Assembly: GCF_000282215.1 (NCBI RefSeq)
Contig: NZ_AKJS01000107.1
Location: 1 to 64,000, forward strand
Length of the DNA: 64,000 bases
Direction of reading: 5' to 3'
DNA from: Pseudomonas sp. GM21
GTDB taxonomy: Bacteria; Pseudomonadota; Gammaproteobacteria; Pseudomonadales; Pseudomonadaceae
Below the pieces are notes generated by a model, which searched no databases, was not told the origin of the DNA, and saw only the letters and a list, made by a program, of their open reading frames with translations. A program made the translations under genes and the position numbers. Positions 35,501 to 43,836 of this stretch are shown piece after piece; the first letter of the stretch is position 1, and each line of letters begins with the position of its first letter.

Positions 35501-35563
35501 TGTGGGAGCAACTGTCTTGATGACTTATTTTTGGGCTTATCGGAAGACAGCTGAACTCCCACA
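35501..35563. repeat. Degenerate REP doublet
   Basis: TGTGGGAG (35501-35508) pairs with CTCCCACA (35556-35563), and inside it CTGTCTT (35512-35518) pairs with AAGACAG (35544-35550). The outer arms match the local REP family, the inner part does not. A further half-REP lies at about 35689-35715. Confidence 0.6.
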
Positions 35564-35570
35564 GCTCCAA

Positions 35571-35648
35571 CCCATGCTTGTGTCGCAATTCCCGCGCCAG
35601 ATGCGCGGTGAGGTTGGCGGCCATTTCAGCATCCTTCATGGCCGGTGA
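35571..35648 (-). pseudogene. Fragment of a second copy of the DnaQ-like exonuclease gene
   Basis: These 78 bases match 36788-36865, inside the intact exonuclease gene, at roughly four bases in five and in the same orientation. The minus strand reads DAEMAANLTAHLARELRHKHG against DAEMAANLTAHLAQELRSKHG in the intact gene. A one-base deletion near 35642 breaks the frame, and similarity stops on the left at the REP element. It is a decayed duplicate. Confidence 0.8.
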
Positions 35649-35720
35649 GATTGCCAACATCCCGTCCCCACAGGTGTCACCTAATTCCTGTGGGAGCGGG
35701 CTTGCCCGCGAAGCGATCTG

Positions 35721-36236
35721 TTAGACGCCGCTGTAATTTGCAGACAACAAACCCGGCATATCCCGCAGGCGCACCCAAGGTTCTTTGCGCCAATGCAGCA
35801 GCCGCAGCGTTCCGCCCGCCCATTCCATCGCCCGCATATGCGGTGCTTGATTCGAAATGGACCCCGTATCTTCCCGCAACATCGGCACCACGTCGTGTGT
35901 CAGCCAACGTCGTAAATGGCGGTTTTCCGGGCAGTAGTGATAGACCAACATCGCGTACACGCCTGACTCGCTGAGCATCAAGGTCTCTTGCGCGTCATCG
36001 CTTCCGGACAAACTCATCACCCGCCGCTGATCCGCATCGAGCTTGAGCGCCTGTCTGCCGTTTATATCTACTCCCATCAACCGGCCGATATCGCGGGCAC
36101 AGAACCAAGGTTCTGCGTGCAATAAAAGTGCGCGCAGCTGGATGTGATGGCGGATGAATGTTTTGGGGGTGAAGTGAGCTGCGCTCGCAACTGATTGCGC
36201 AGAATCTTCAGGGGGATTGGGGGTAACTTTGATCAT
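35721..36236 (-). CDS. BRO-N domain protein
   Basis: A 171-residue protein whose residues 30-130 read as a BRO N-terminal domain (WFCARDIGRLMGVD, SESGVYAMLVYHYCPENRHLRRWLTHDVVPMLRE in part). BRO-N domains are DNA-binding and typical of phage antirepressors. There is no second antirepressor domain and no other phage gene nearby. It is flanked by the exonuclease remnant and the intact exonuclease, and is preceded by a structured leader. A domesticated or mobile single gene is likely; the role is unknown. Confidence 0.83.
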   Translation of the reverse strand: MIKVTPNPPEDSAQSVASAAHFTPKTFIRHHIQLRALLLHAEPWFCARDIGRLMGVDINGRQALKLDADQRRVMSLSGSDDAQETLMLSESGVYAMLVYHYCPENRHLRRWLTHDVVPMLREDTGSISNQAPHMRAMEWAGGTLRLLHWRKEPWVRLRDMPGLLSANYSGV

Positions 36237-36281
36237 GGCGAATAATCCATCGAAAAGTTGGAGATACCAGCATCACTTGCA

Positions 36282-36475
36282 GGTGATGGGTGGCAGCTGT
36301 GTACGAGTCTGCAAGACCGAGTCGATAGATAACCCCGGCAGACCCAAAGGTCACCCCGTACACAGCCACCATAAATCGATGGTCGCCAAGTAAAGCGACG
36401 CGATTATAGGTGCGACTGTAGTTATCTACCAAACCTCGACGAGCTTGCAGGCCCGGTCGCTGAATTGGCAGCGAC
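36282..36475 (-). other. Structured leader region upstream of the BRO-N gene
   Basis: Three nested or successive stems: GGTGGC-AGC-TGTGTACG (36289-36305) with CGTACACAGCCACC (36357-36370), enclosing GTCTGC (36307-36312) with GCAGAC (36338-36343); GTCGC with GCGAC inside AATCG/CGATT (about 36374-36406); and GTCGCTG (36456-36462) with CAGCGAC (36469-36475). The minus strand also has a 74-codon open frame (36208-36432) that overlaps the BRO start. Whether it acts as RNA, as peptide or as DNA is open. Confidence 0.5.
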
Positions 36476-36595
36476 GTCCCAGAGGTTATCGATGCCGCAG
36501 GTACGGGGCAAGACGGACAAATTCCTAATATTTGGTAGGAGCAATCATCGAATTTGAGGCGTGGTTAAACACAAGAACAACGTCAGACACCGACC

Positions 36596-36678
36596 CTGTG
36601 GGAGCGAGCCTGCTCGCGAAGCGATTTACCATTCAACATTGATGTCGACTGACACTCCAAGCAGGCTCGCTCCTACAG
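36596..36678. repeat. REP inverted pair before the exonuclease gene end
   Basis: CTGTGGGAGCGAGCCTGC (36596-36613) faces GCAGGCTCGCTCCTACAG (36661-36678) with one mismatch. It lies just past the 3' end of the exonuclease gene. Confidence 0.83.
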
Positions 36679-36694
36679 GGGATTGGCGGTGGTT

Positions 36695-37306
36695 TTAGAA
36701 CCCGCGATGGCGCTTGAGATGTTCATTGATCTTCGCCGCCGGCACTTTCTGCAAGCTGCACAGCAAATCATGGGACAACTCGCGCAACCCATGCTTGCTC
36801 CGCAGCTCTTGCGCCAGATGCGCCGTCAGGTTGGCGGCCATTTCGGCATCGGCCATGGCCCGGTGAGCCTTGCCGGTATCGGGCAAGTTGGCGAAGGTGG
36901 TGAGGGTGCCGAGTTTGTGATTCGGCGCAGCCGGCATTAGCCGACGGGCCAATAGCAGTGAGCATGCAAAGTTCTGCAACCGCGTGCGCTTGATCCGCCC
37001 CAGCTCAAAGTCCCAGAACTTCTGGTCGAACGCCGCGTTGTGCGCCAGCAGCGGCGTGATGCCGACAAACTCGTTGACCTCGTTCATCACTTGCTCGGCC
37101 GACGGCGCGGTGCGCAGCATGGCGTTGCTGATGCCGGTCAGTTGCTCGATGAAAGCCGGGACGCGCACGCCGGCATTCATCAGGCTTTGGTAACGCTCGA
37201 CGATGCGCCCCTGTTCAAGAATCACCACGGCAATTTCCGTGGCCCGGCAGCTGCTGCTCGGGGAGATCCCGGTGGTTTCAAAGTCGATGACTGCTATGCG
37301 TTCCAA
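36695..37306 (-). CDS. DnaQ-like 3'-5' exonuclease
   Basis: A 203-residue DEDDh exonuclease: DFETTG (residues 8-13), the second acidic motif in HNAAFDQKF, and HRAMADAEM with the catalytic histidine and last aspartate. It is short, without polymerase III contact regions, so it is not the proofreading subunit itself. Substrate could be DNA or RNA. A decayed piece of a paralogous copy lies at 35571-35648. The NYN-domain gene follows upstream on the same strand 22 bases away. Confidence 0.88.
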   Translation of the reverse strand: MERIAVIDFETTGISPSSSCRATEIAVVILEQGRIVERYQSLMNAGVRVPAFIEQLTGISNAMLRTAPSAEQVMNEVNEFVGITPLLAHNAAFDQKFWDFELGRIKRTRLQNFACSLLLARRLMPAAPNHKLGTLTTFANLPDTGKAHRAMADAEMAANLTAHLAQELRSKHGLRELSHDLLCSLQKVPAAKINEHLKRHRGF

Positions 37307-37328
37307 ACCTGTTTCAACTCCGTAAAAG

Positions 37329-37808
37329 TCAATTCTTGAGCAGCAACGCGCCTTCGATGGGCACGTAACGGCTGGCGGCGCGGATCAGCGAATTGGCGGT
37401 CAGGCCCGGCACGCCGTAGGCCACCGCTTGCACGCCGTGTTTACTGATGATGCGCTCCAGCAGCATGTCAAAATCACCATCGCCGGAGGCCAGCACCACT
37501 TCGTCAACATGATCGGCGGCGTCCATGATGTCGAGGGTGATGCCCACATCCCAGTCGCCCTTGGCCGAACCGTCACTGCGCTGGATGTAGGGTTTGAGCT
37601 TCACGGTGAAGCCGAGATTGCGCAGGATCTGCTGAAACTGCTGCTGTTTGCTGTCACCACGATCGATCGCGTAGGCATAGGCCTCGACGATCTCGCCCTG
37701 CTTGCTGATATCGGCCCACAACGCGGCGTAGTTGAAATGGCAACCATAGGCCTGACGCACGGTGTAATAGAGGTTTTGAACATCGGCGAACACTGCGATT
37801 TTTTTCAC
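37329..37808 (-). CDS. NYN-domain protein (LabA/DUF88 type), probable RNase
   Basis: A 159-residue PIN-like protein. Acidic residues expected at the active site are in VFADVQNLYY, DWDVGITLDIMDA and LASGDGDFDMLL. It ends shortly after the single domain. NYN proteins are putative RNA nucleases. It lies 22 bases upstream of the exonuclease on the same strand, so an RNA-processing pair is possible but not shown. Confidence 0.88.
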   Translation of the reverse strand: MKKIAVFADVQNLYYTVRQAYGCHFNYAALWADISKQGEIVEAYAYAIDRGDSKQQQFQQILRNLGFTVKLKPYIQRSDGSAKGDWDVGITLDIMDAADHVDEVVLASGDGDFDMLLERIISKHGVQAVAYGVPGLTANSLIRAASRYVPIEGALLLKN

Positions 37809-37946
37809 CGCGGACTTCCTCTTGGCGCACAGGCGCGCAGGCGAGATCAGGCACCGGGCCCGAAAAGTTGCCCAGTATGCCAGCCCGAAGGATTGTTCCG
37901 CGAATAATCGGCCTGGGGCACGGTTGTGCCCCGGACGAATGGCGTG

Positions 37947-38711
37947 TCAGACGAAGGAATCGTCGTCGCCGCCGAAGAACGATGAGTCGTCATCACTGTA
38001 ATCAGTGTCGGCAAAGTCGCCCTGATTGCTGGAGTTGTCAGCCAGGCGCTGGTCGTCGCCCCAGCCATTACCGCTATCGCTCTGATCGCTGACCTGAGCC
38101 GGCTCTTCCTTGATCACTTCAGCCACTTCCGGCTGCTGGTTTTGATGGAACAGGCTGCTGATACCTTGTGCCAGCATCACGCCACCCGCCACACCGGCCG
38201 CGGTCTTCAGCGCACCACCGAGAAAACTGTTGCCCCCCGCCGGAGCCTGCTGTTGCGGGATGTAATTTTGTTGAGGCGGTGCTGCGCCGAAGTTTTGCTG
38301 TGGCGATTGCGAATTGAACGACGGCCGCGCCGGCTCACGCCAGCCGCCCGTGGACGACACTGCACTCTGGGTTGGAGCTGGCTGCGGATCGCGGGCACTG
38401 CCCCCGAAGATGCTCGACAAAAAGCCACCACCGCTCGGCGCCGGTGCCGCTGCCTGAGCCTTGGCCGATTGCAGTTCGGCCTGCAATTGCTGCACCTGCC
38501 GGGTCAGTTGTTTGTTCTGCTCGTCGAGACTCTTGAGGGCGACTTCCTGAACCAGAATCGCCTGGGTCATGAAATAGCCGGCCGCAGGCTGGCGAGTCAG
38601 GTGTTCCTTGATCCGCGCCTCAGCCTGGGCGTCGCGCGGGGCTGAATCCGTTTCGGCCTGCTGTAGCCGGGAAAACAGTCCATCGATCAGGGTTTGTTCT
38701 TCGCTGTTCAT
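37947..38711 (-). CDS. DUF2076 protein
   Basis: A 254-residue protein. The conserved N-terminal part (NSEEQTLIDGLFSRLQQAE, FMTQAILVQEVALKSL) is followed by a coiled coil (about 60-85), a glycine/proline/glutamine-rich centre, a hydrophobic stretch (FLGGALKTAAGVAGGVMLAQG) and a highly acidic tail ending DDDSSFFGGDDDSFV. This is the DUF2076 layout; the function is unknown. Confidence 0.88.
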   Translation of the reverse strand: MNSEEQTLIDGLFSRLQQAETDSAPRDAQAEARIKEHLTRQPAAGYFMTQAILVQEVALKSLDEQNKQLTRQVQQLQAELQSAKAQAAAPAPSGGGFLSSIFGGSARDPQPAPTQSAVSSTGGWREPARPSFNSQSPQQNFGAAPPQQNYIPQQQAPAGGNSFLGGALKTAAGVAGGVMLAQGISSLFHQNQQPEVAEVIKEEPAQVSDQSDSGNGWGDDQRLADNSSNQGDFADTDYSDDDSSFFGGDDDSFV

Positions 38712-38889
38712 GGCGACCTCGTAGATTGCCGGGGAAATCGTCGCCCTTCTCCACTGCGGAAAAGGTGCTCATCGGTAATGGAGGCGAGTGCAGGATGTTT
38801 CAATGAGCTTTACCGAACGTTTACGTTTGCGCCCAAAAGGGTTTCATCGGTTAAAGTGGGCCACTGCTTCCAACCTGCGATACCGACTG

Positions 38890-39564
38890 ATGAATCCGTT
38901 AGATGTACTGCGTGACTCCCTGTATTTCTTCAAGCGCAATCTGCGCCAGATCGTGCAGCTGTGCCTGCCGCTGGTGATCTTCGAGTCGCTGCTGCAACAA
39001 GTGGTCGACCACTCCACCGAGCCGGACAGTTTTCCCGGCGTCAGTGTGATCGTCGGCTTGCTGGTTTATCCGCTGTACACCGCCGCCCTGATTCTGTTTC
39101 TCGACGCTCGCAGTCGTGGCGAATCGCCGGGCAATCGCGCGTTGCTGTCGAGAGCCGCTTACCTGTGGCCGCGCTTCGCCCTGCTGACCGCCCTGAACAC
39201 CCTGCTGATCCTGCTCGGCCTGTCGCTGTATTTCCTGCCCGGTATCTATCTGATGGTGACCCTGGCGTTCGGCGAATACCTGCTGGTGCTGCGAGGCCTG
39301 GCTCCGTTGGCGGCGATGAAGGAAAGCCTGCGCCTGACCCGTGGACATTTCATGCGCATCCTGGTGTGCATTTTGTGCGTGATGGGGCCGTTGTGGCTGC
39401 TCAAGGGCGCAACGCTGGCGGTCTACCCCGAGCCGCAGAACCCGGTGATCTCGCTACTGATCGACAGTGCCCACAGCTTCCTGCAACTGTTCACCAGCGT
39501 GGTGCTGTTTCGCCTGTTCATGCTGATCAGCGAGGTCCCTGAAAAAATCGATGGGCCACTCTGA
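38890..39564 (+). CDS. YciC-family inner-membrane protein
   Basis: A 224-residue protein with about six membrane helices, beginning MNPLDVLRDSLYFFKRNL and containing LYFLPGIYLMVTLAFGEYLLVL and ESLRLTRGHFMRIL. This pattern fits the YciC (UPF0259) family, function unknown. The start at 38890 removes 34 residues of unlikely upstream translation. The phosphatase gene follows after 66 bases in the same direction. Confidence 0.78.
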   Translation: MNPLDVLRDSLYFFKRNLRQIVQLCLPLVIFESLLQQVVDHSTEPDSFPGVSVIVGLLVYPLYTAALILFLDARSRGESPGNRALLSRAAYLWPRFALLTALNTLLILLGLSLYFLPGIYLMVTLAFGEYLLVLRGLAPLAAMKESLRLTRGHFMRILVCILCVMGPLWLLKGATLAVYPEPQNPVISLLIDSAHSFLQLFTSVVLFRLFMLISEVPEKIDGPL

Positions 39565-39630
39565 CCTTGGGTGACCACCCGTCACTCGGTTATGCTCAGG
39601 GTCAATTTCCGTAACGCTATAAGCCGAGCC

Positions 39631-40707
39631 ATGACCCGACTGCTGCGCTACACCTTGCTGGGATTGTTGATCGTGATCGGCCTGACCGGCCTGATGATTT
39701 ACAACTGGACCTGGCGCCCCGAAGCCCGGGAAGTGCTGCCGGTCAGTTGCAGTACCCCGGCGCCACCCCTGGTTCCCGGCCAGGCGCTGAAGGTGATGAC
39801 CTGGAACGTCCAGTACCTGGCGGGCAAGCGCTACGTGTTCTGGAATGACCTGGCTTCCGGCACCGACGACTCCCCCACCCCCGAAGACATGGCCTTCAGC
39901 CTCGATGAAGTGGCGCGGGTGATTCGCGACGAGCAACCGGACGTTGTGCTGTTGCAGGAGCTCGACGACGGCGCCAAGGCCAGTGATTACCAGAACCAGC
40001 TCAAACTGCTGCAGGAACGGGTCGCCGACCTGTACCCATGCAGCGCCCACGCCTTCGACTGGAAGGCTGACTTCATCCCGGATCCGCACATCTTCGGCAG
40101 CGTTGGCCGGCAACTGGCAACCCTCAGCCGCTTCAAGATCGAACAAGCCCAGCGCCTGCAATTGCCGCTCGCGACCGCCAACCTGATCAGCCGTCAGTTC
40201 CAAGCGAAAAATGCCTTGCTGGTGACCTACCTGCCGTTGAGCGACGGCGGCCAGATTGCCGTGTTCAACACCCACCTGGATCGCGTAACCCAACCTGACG
40301 AGACCCTGCAAGCGCAAGTCTCGGCCGTGGCCAGGGAGCTCGACAAACTCGAAAGTAGCGGCACGCCGTGGCTGCTCGGCGGCGATTTCAACCTGTTGCC
40401 GCTGGGGCAATACCAACGCCTGCCCAGCGAGCAGCGCACACCCTATTCCGCCGACAGCGCCTTGCATGTGTTGTGGGACAAATACCCGATGATCCCGACC
40501 AACAACGAAGCCGGCGGAATCGACCGCGCGCGCTGGCTGACCCACTACCCGAACGATCCTGGCCTGAACGGCCCGGACCGGACCGTCGACTATCTGTTCT
40601 ACAGCCCACGCATCAAACGGGTCGAGGCGCTGGTCAGGCAGGACGATACCTTGCGCATCTCCGACCACCTTCCCGTCATTGCGCGGTTCCTGTTGCCGGC
40701 CAACTGA
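39631..40707 (+). CDS. Endonuclease/exonuclease/phosphatase-family protein, membrane-anchored
   Basis: A 358-residue protein with an N-terminal anchor helix (YTLLGLLIVIGLTGLMIYNW). The EEP fold follows: MTWNVQYL, VVLLQELDD, NTHLDRV, LLGGDFNLLP and ISDHLPVIA, which give the metal and catalytic residues. The enzyme would act in the periplasm. Substrate unknown (phospholipid, nucleic acid or phosphoester). Confidence 0.88.
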   Translation: MTRLLRYTLLGLLIVIGLTGLMIYNWTWRPEAREVLPVSCSTPAPPLVPGQALKVMTWNVQYLAGKRYVFWNDLASGTDDSPTPEDMAFSLDEVARVIRDEQPDVVLLQELDDGAKASDYQNQLKLLQERVADLYPCSAHAFDWKADFIPDPHIFGSVGRQLATLSRFKIEQAQRLQLPLATANLISRQFQAKNALLVTYLPLSDGGQIAVFNTHLDRVTQPDETLQAQVSAVARELDKLESSGTPWLLGGDFNLLPLGQYQRLPSEQRTPYSADSALHVLWDKYPMIPTNNEAGGIDRARWLTHYPNDPGLNGPDRTVDYLFYSPRIKRVEALVRQDDTLRISDHLPVIARFLLPAN

Positions 40708-40720
40708 CAATGCAAAAACT

Positions 40721-40744
40721 TGTGGGAGCTGGCTTGCTCCCACA
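40721..40744. repeat. Single REP hairpin after the EEP gene
   Basis: TGTGGGAG (40721-40728) with CTCCCACA (40737-40744). It sits between convergent genes and can act as a terminator. Confidence 0.75.
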
Positions 40745-40768
40745 GGGTTCTTCGCAATTATTGAGGGA

Positions 40769-43285
40769 CTATTTACGCGGTTTGATCCGCGCAGTCGCTT
40801 CAGCTACCAATGGATCATCCGGCCAGTAATGTTTCGGGTAACGGCCCTTCAAATCTTTCTTGACCTCGGCGTAGGTGCTGCGCCAGAAGTTCGCCAGATC
40901 CTGAGTCACCTGCACCGGCCGCCGCGCCGGAGACAGCAGATGCAGCTTCACCACTTGCCGCCCACCAGCAATGCGCGGGGTCTCGGCCAGGCCAAACAAT
41001 TCCTGCAAGCGCACCGCGAGAATGGGCGGCTGCTCGCTGTAATCCAGACGAATCGATGAACCTGACGGCACGCTCAAATGATGCGGTGCCAGCTCATCGA
41101 GCCGTTGGGGCAGCGGCCACGGCAGCAGGTTGTGGACGATGCTCGACAGGTCCAGATTGGCAAAATGACTGAGCCGCGAAACTTTGCCCAGATACGGCAT
41201 CAGCCACTGTTCGAGGCTTTTGAGCAACGCGGTGTCGCTGACATCCGGCCACTCGCTCTCGCCCTTGCCGGCTATATCCAACTGACGCAACAAGGCAACC
41301 CGCGCCTGCCACTGACGCAGCTCCGGGGTCCACGGCAACAACTCCAGGCCTTTGCGCCGCACCAGATTGACCAGTGCCTGACTGCGCGCGGTTTCGTCGA
41401 GGCCGGTCAGTGGTTCGCGGCTGATTATCAACTCGCCAACCTTGCGCTGACGCTCGGCGCGCAACACGCCTTCGCGCTCATCCCAATCCAGTTGATCGAC
41501 GCAACGCACCTGCTCGGCCAACACTGAATCGAACAGCTCCGGATCGAATTCCGCCGCCAGATAAATCCGTTCCTCGCGCTGGCCCTGACGACTGCTAAGG
41601 TCGGCAATCACCAGCCACGCCTGTTTCATCAGGCTGTCAGCCTCGGCGAACAACGCCGCGCGCCCGTTGGCCAAGCGATATTCCGCACCACCTGCACGGC
41701 GTTGCTGGGCAACGCGGTCGGGATAGGCCAGCGCCAGCAGCGCGCCGAGCCAGCGCGGATGATCGGGGTCGCTGACCGGCTCCGAGGCTTTTGCGCGCAG
41801 ATAACCGCGATACTGCCGTGCCAGTTGCCGGGCCCGTTGCACACCGCCCTGAGCACCCCGCGCGGCGCGTTCTTCGCCGGACAGCAGCACCAGGCGGCTG
41901 TGTAAATCGGCGCCGGCACCGCGCAAAATATCCCGCTCACCGAGCAACGCCGCGACATCGCAGGCCATGTCAGCCAAACCGAGTGCCTGGCCGCGCAACA
42001 ACAAATGCGCGATGCGCGGATGTGCCGGCAGTTCGGCCATGGCCTGGCCATGGCGGGTCAGCGCTTCGCCCTCCAATGCACCCAGCCGATCCAGCAAGTC
42101 CTGCGCTTGTGCATAAGCGGCGGCGGGAGGTACATCCAGCCAGACCAACTGACCCGGTGTCACGCCCCAACGCCCGAGTTGCAACGCCAGACCTGCAAGG
42201 TCAGCCGAGAGAATTTCCGCACTGCCGTAGGCCGCCAGTTGCTCGTGCTGATCCTGCGACCACAAGCGATAACACACGCCCGGCTCCAGGCGCCCTGCCC
42301 GCCCCGCACGCTGGGTAGCGCTGGCCTTGGAGATACGCTGGGTGTCGAGACGGGTCATGCCGCTGCCGGGGTCGAAACGCGGCACCCGCGCCAGCCCGGC
42401 ATCGATCACCACGCGCACGCCGTCAATGGTCAGGCTGGTCTCGGCGATGTTGGTCGCCAGCACCACTTTGCGCTTGCCCGCCGGTGCCGGATCAATCGCC
42501 GCGCGTTGGGCATTGAGGTCCAGATCACCGTGCAACGGACAGAGCAGCACCTGCGGGCTATCGCCCAGCGCATCGGCCAGTTGTTGATGCACGCGACGGA
42601 TTTCCGCTTGTCCCGGCAGGAATACCAATACGCTGCCGGTTTCGTCGTTCAACGCCTCAAGGATGGTCTGCACCAGCCGTGGCTCGATAAATTCACCAGC
42701 CTGAAATGGCCGGCCCCAGCGCATTGCCACCGGGTACATCCGGCCTTCACTGCGTAGAATCGGGGCATCGTCGAGCAACCCGGCCAGGCGTTCGCCTTCC
42801 AGAGTCGCCGACATCAAAAGAATTTTCAGTGGCTGATCGTCGCGAAACAGCTCCCGGCCGTTCAGGCTCAGGGCCAACGCCAGATCGGCGTCGAGGCTGC
42901 GCTCGTGGAATTCGTCGAAGATCAGCAGACCAACGCCTTCCAGTGCCGGGTCATCCTGCAAACGGCGCGTGAGAATGCCTTCGGTAACCACTTCAATACG
43001 TGTGTTGGGCCCGACCTTGCTGTCCAGCCGAATCCGATAGCCGACGGTTTCACCGACCTTCTCGCCCAATTCACTGGCTAGACGCTCCGCCGCCGCCCGT
43101 GCTGCCAACCGGCGCGGTTCAAGCATCAGAATGGTCTGCCCGGCCAGCCAGGTCTCGTTGAGCAAGGCCAAAGGTACGCGGGTGGTTTTACCGGCGCCAG
43201 GCGGTGCTTCGAGCACGGCTTCGTGGCGTGTCGCCAAGGCTTCACGCAGGGCGGGTAAAACTTCATCAATCGGCAAAGAAATCAT
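40769..43285 (-). CDS. hrpB: ATP-dependent helicase HrpB
   Basis: An 838-residue DEAH-family helicase. Motif I is PPGAGKTTRVP, motif II reads DEFHERSLD (DEFH in place of DEAH, which HrpB proteins commonly show), motif III SATLEG, and motif VI QRAGRAGRLEPG. The long C-terminal HrpB-specific domain is complete. The cellular role is poorly known. The ATG at 43285 gives the normal start. Confidence 0.95.
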   Translation of the reverse strand: MISLPIDEVLPALREALATRHEAVLEAPPGAGKTTRVPLALLNETWLAGQTILMLEPRRLAARAAAERLASELGEKVGETVGYRIRLDSKVGPNTRIEVVTEGILTRRLQDDPALEGVGLLIFDEFHERSLDADLALALSLNGRELFRDDQPLKILLMSATLEGERLAGLLDDAPILRSEGRMYPVAMRWGRPFQAGEFIEPRLVQTILEALNDETGSVLVFLPGQAEIRRVHQQLADALGDSPQVLLCPLHGDLDLNAQRAAIDPAPAGKRKVVLATNIAETSLTIDGVRVVIDAGLARVPRFDPGSGMTRLDTQRISKASATQRAGRAGRLEPGVCYRLWSQDQHEQLAAYGSAEILSADLAGLALQLGRWGVTPGQLVWLDVPPAAAYAQAQDLLDRLGALEGEALTRHGQAMAELPAHPRIAHLLLRGQALGLADMACDVAALLGERDILRGAGADLHSRLVLLSGEERAARGAQGGVQRARQLARQYRGYLRAKASEPVSDPDHPRWLGALLALAYPDRVAQQRRAGGAEYRLANGRAALFAEADSLMKQAWLVIADLSSRQGQREERIYLAAEFDPELFDSVLAEQVRCVDQLDWDEREGVLRAERQRKVGELIISREPLTGLDETARSQALVNLVRRKGLELLPWTPELRQWQARVALLRQLDIAGKGESEWPDVSDTALLKSLEQWLMPYLGKVSRLSHFANLDLSSIVHNLLPWPLPQRLDELAPHHLSVPSGSSIRLDYSEQPPILAVRLQELFGLAETPRIAGGRQVVKLHLLSPARRPVQVTQDLANFWRSTYAEVKKDLKGRYPKHYWPDDPLVAEATARIKPRK

Positions 43286-43394
43286 GCTGGCTCCCAAACA
43301 GAGCGGCGAGTATAACGACGAACTGCCGGGCGTTCGTCAGGGTCCTAATTCATATCGACGCCTTTTCGTTTTGAAATTACCCAGGAGATTTCAT

Positions 43395-43814
43395 ATGCGT
43401 GTTCCCTTTCGCCTGATTGGCGGTGTATTGGTCGCCACCCTGCTGACCCAGGTTACGGCTTGCGGCTCGATTTTCTACCCCGACCGCCGAGGGCAGATCG
43501 ACGGCAAGATCGACCCGGTCGTTGCGGCACTGGATGCCGTGGGCCTGCTGTTCTACATCATCCCCGGCCTGATCGCTTTTGCGGTCGACTTCGCCACCGG
43601 CGCGATTTATCTGGAGCCAGGCAAGACCGCTCAGGTAGCCCCGGAAAAACTCAAGGAAGCAATCGGCGCCGACGGCAAGGTCGATAACCACAAGTTGCAG
43701 ACTATTCTCGAAACGGAACTGGGCCGCAGCTTCCCGCTGGACGACCCACGCCTGATTCAACACAAGGGCAGCGCCCAGCAACTGGCGATGTTCGGCCTGC
43801 AACCCGCCGCGTAA
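43395..43814 (+). CDS. Small lipoprotein, function unknown
   Basis: A 139-residue protein with a lipoprotein signal peptide: hydrophobic stretch then LTQVTAC with the lipid-attachment cysteine at 23. The mature part includes a hydrophobic segment (LDAVGLLFYIIPGLIAFAVDFATGAIYL) and a charged C-terminus. CAGGAG precedes the ATG. The metal-transporter gene begins 22 bases after it, so they may be co-transcribed. Similar Pseudomonas proteins are uncharacterised. Confidence 0.82.
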   Translation: MRVPFRLIGGVLVATLLTQVTACGSIFYPDRRGQIDGKIDPVVAALDAVGLLFYIIPGLIAFAVDFATGAIYLEPGKTAQVAPEKLKEAIGADGKVDNHKLQTILETELGRSFPLDDPRLIQHKGSAQQLAMFGLQPAA

Positions 43815-43836
43815 ACCAAAAGGAACCGCCGCACTT

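Noticed and set aside
35721-36236. Prophage or phage remnant around the BRO-N gene
   Set aside because: BRO-N is the only phage-associated gene; no integrase, structural, lysis or replication gene is near.
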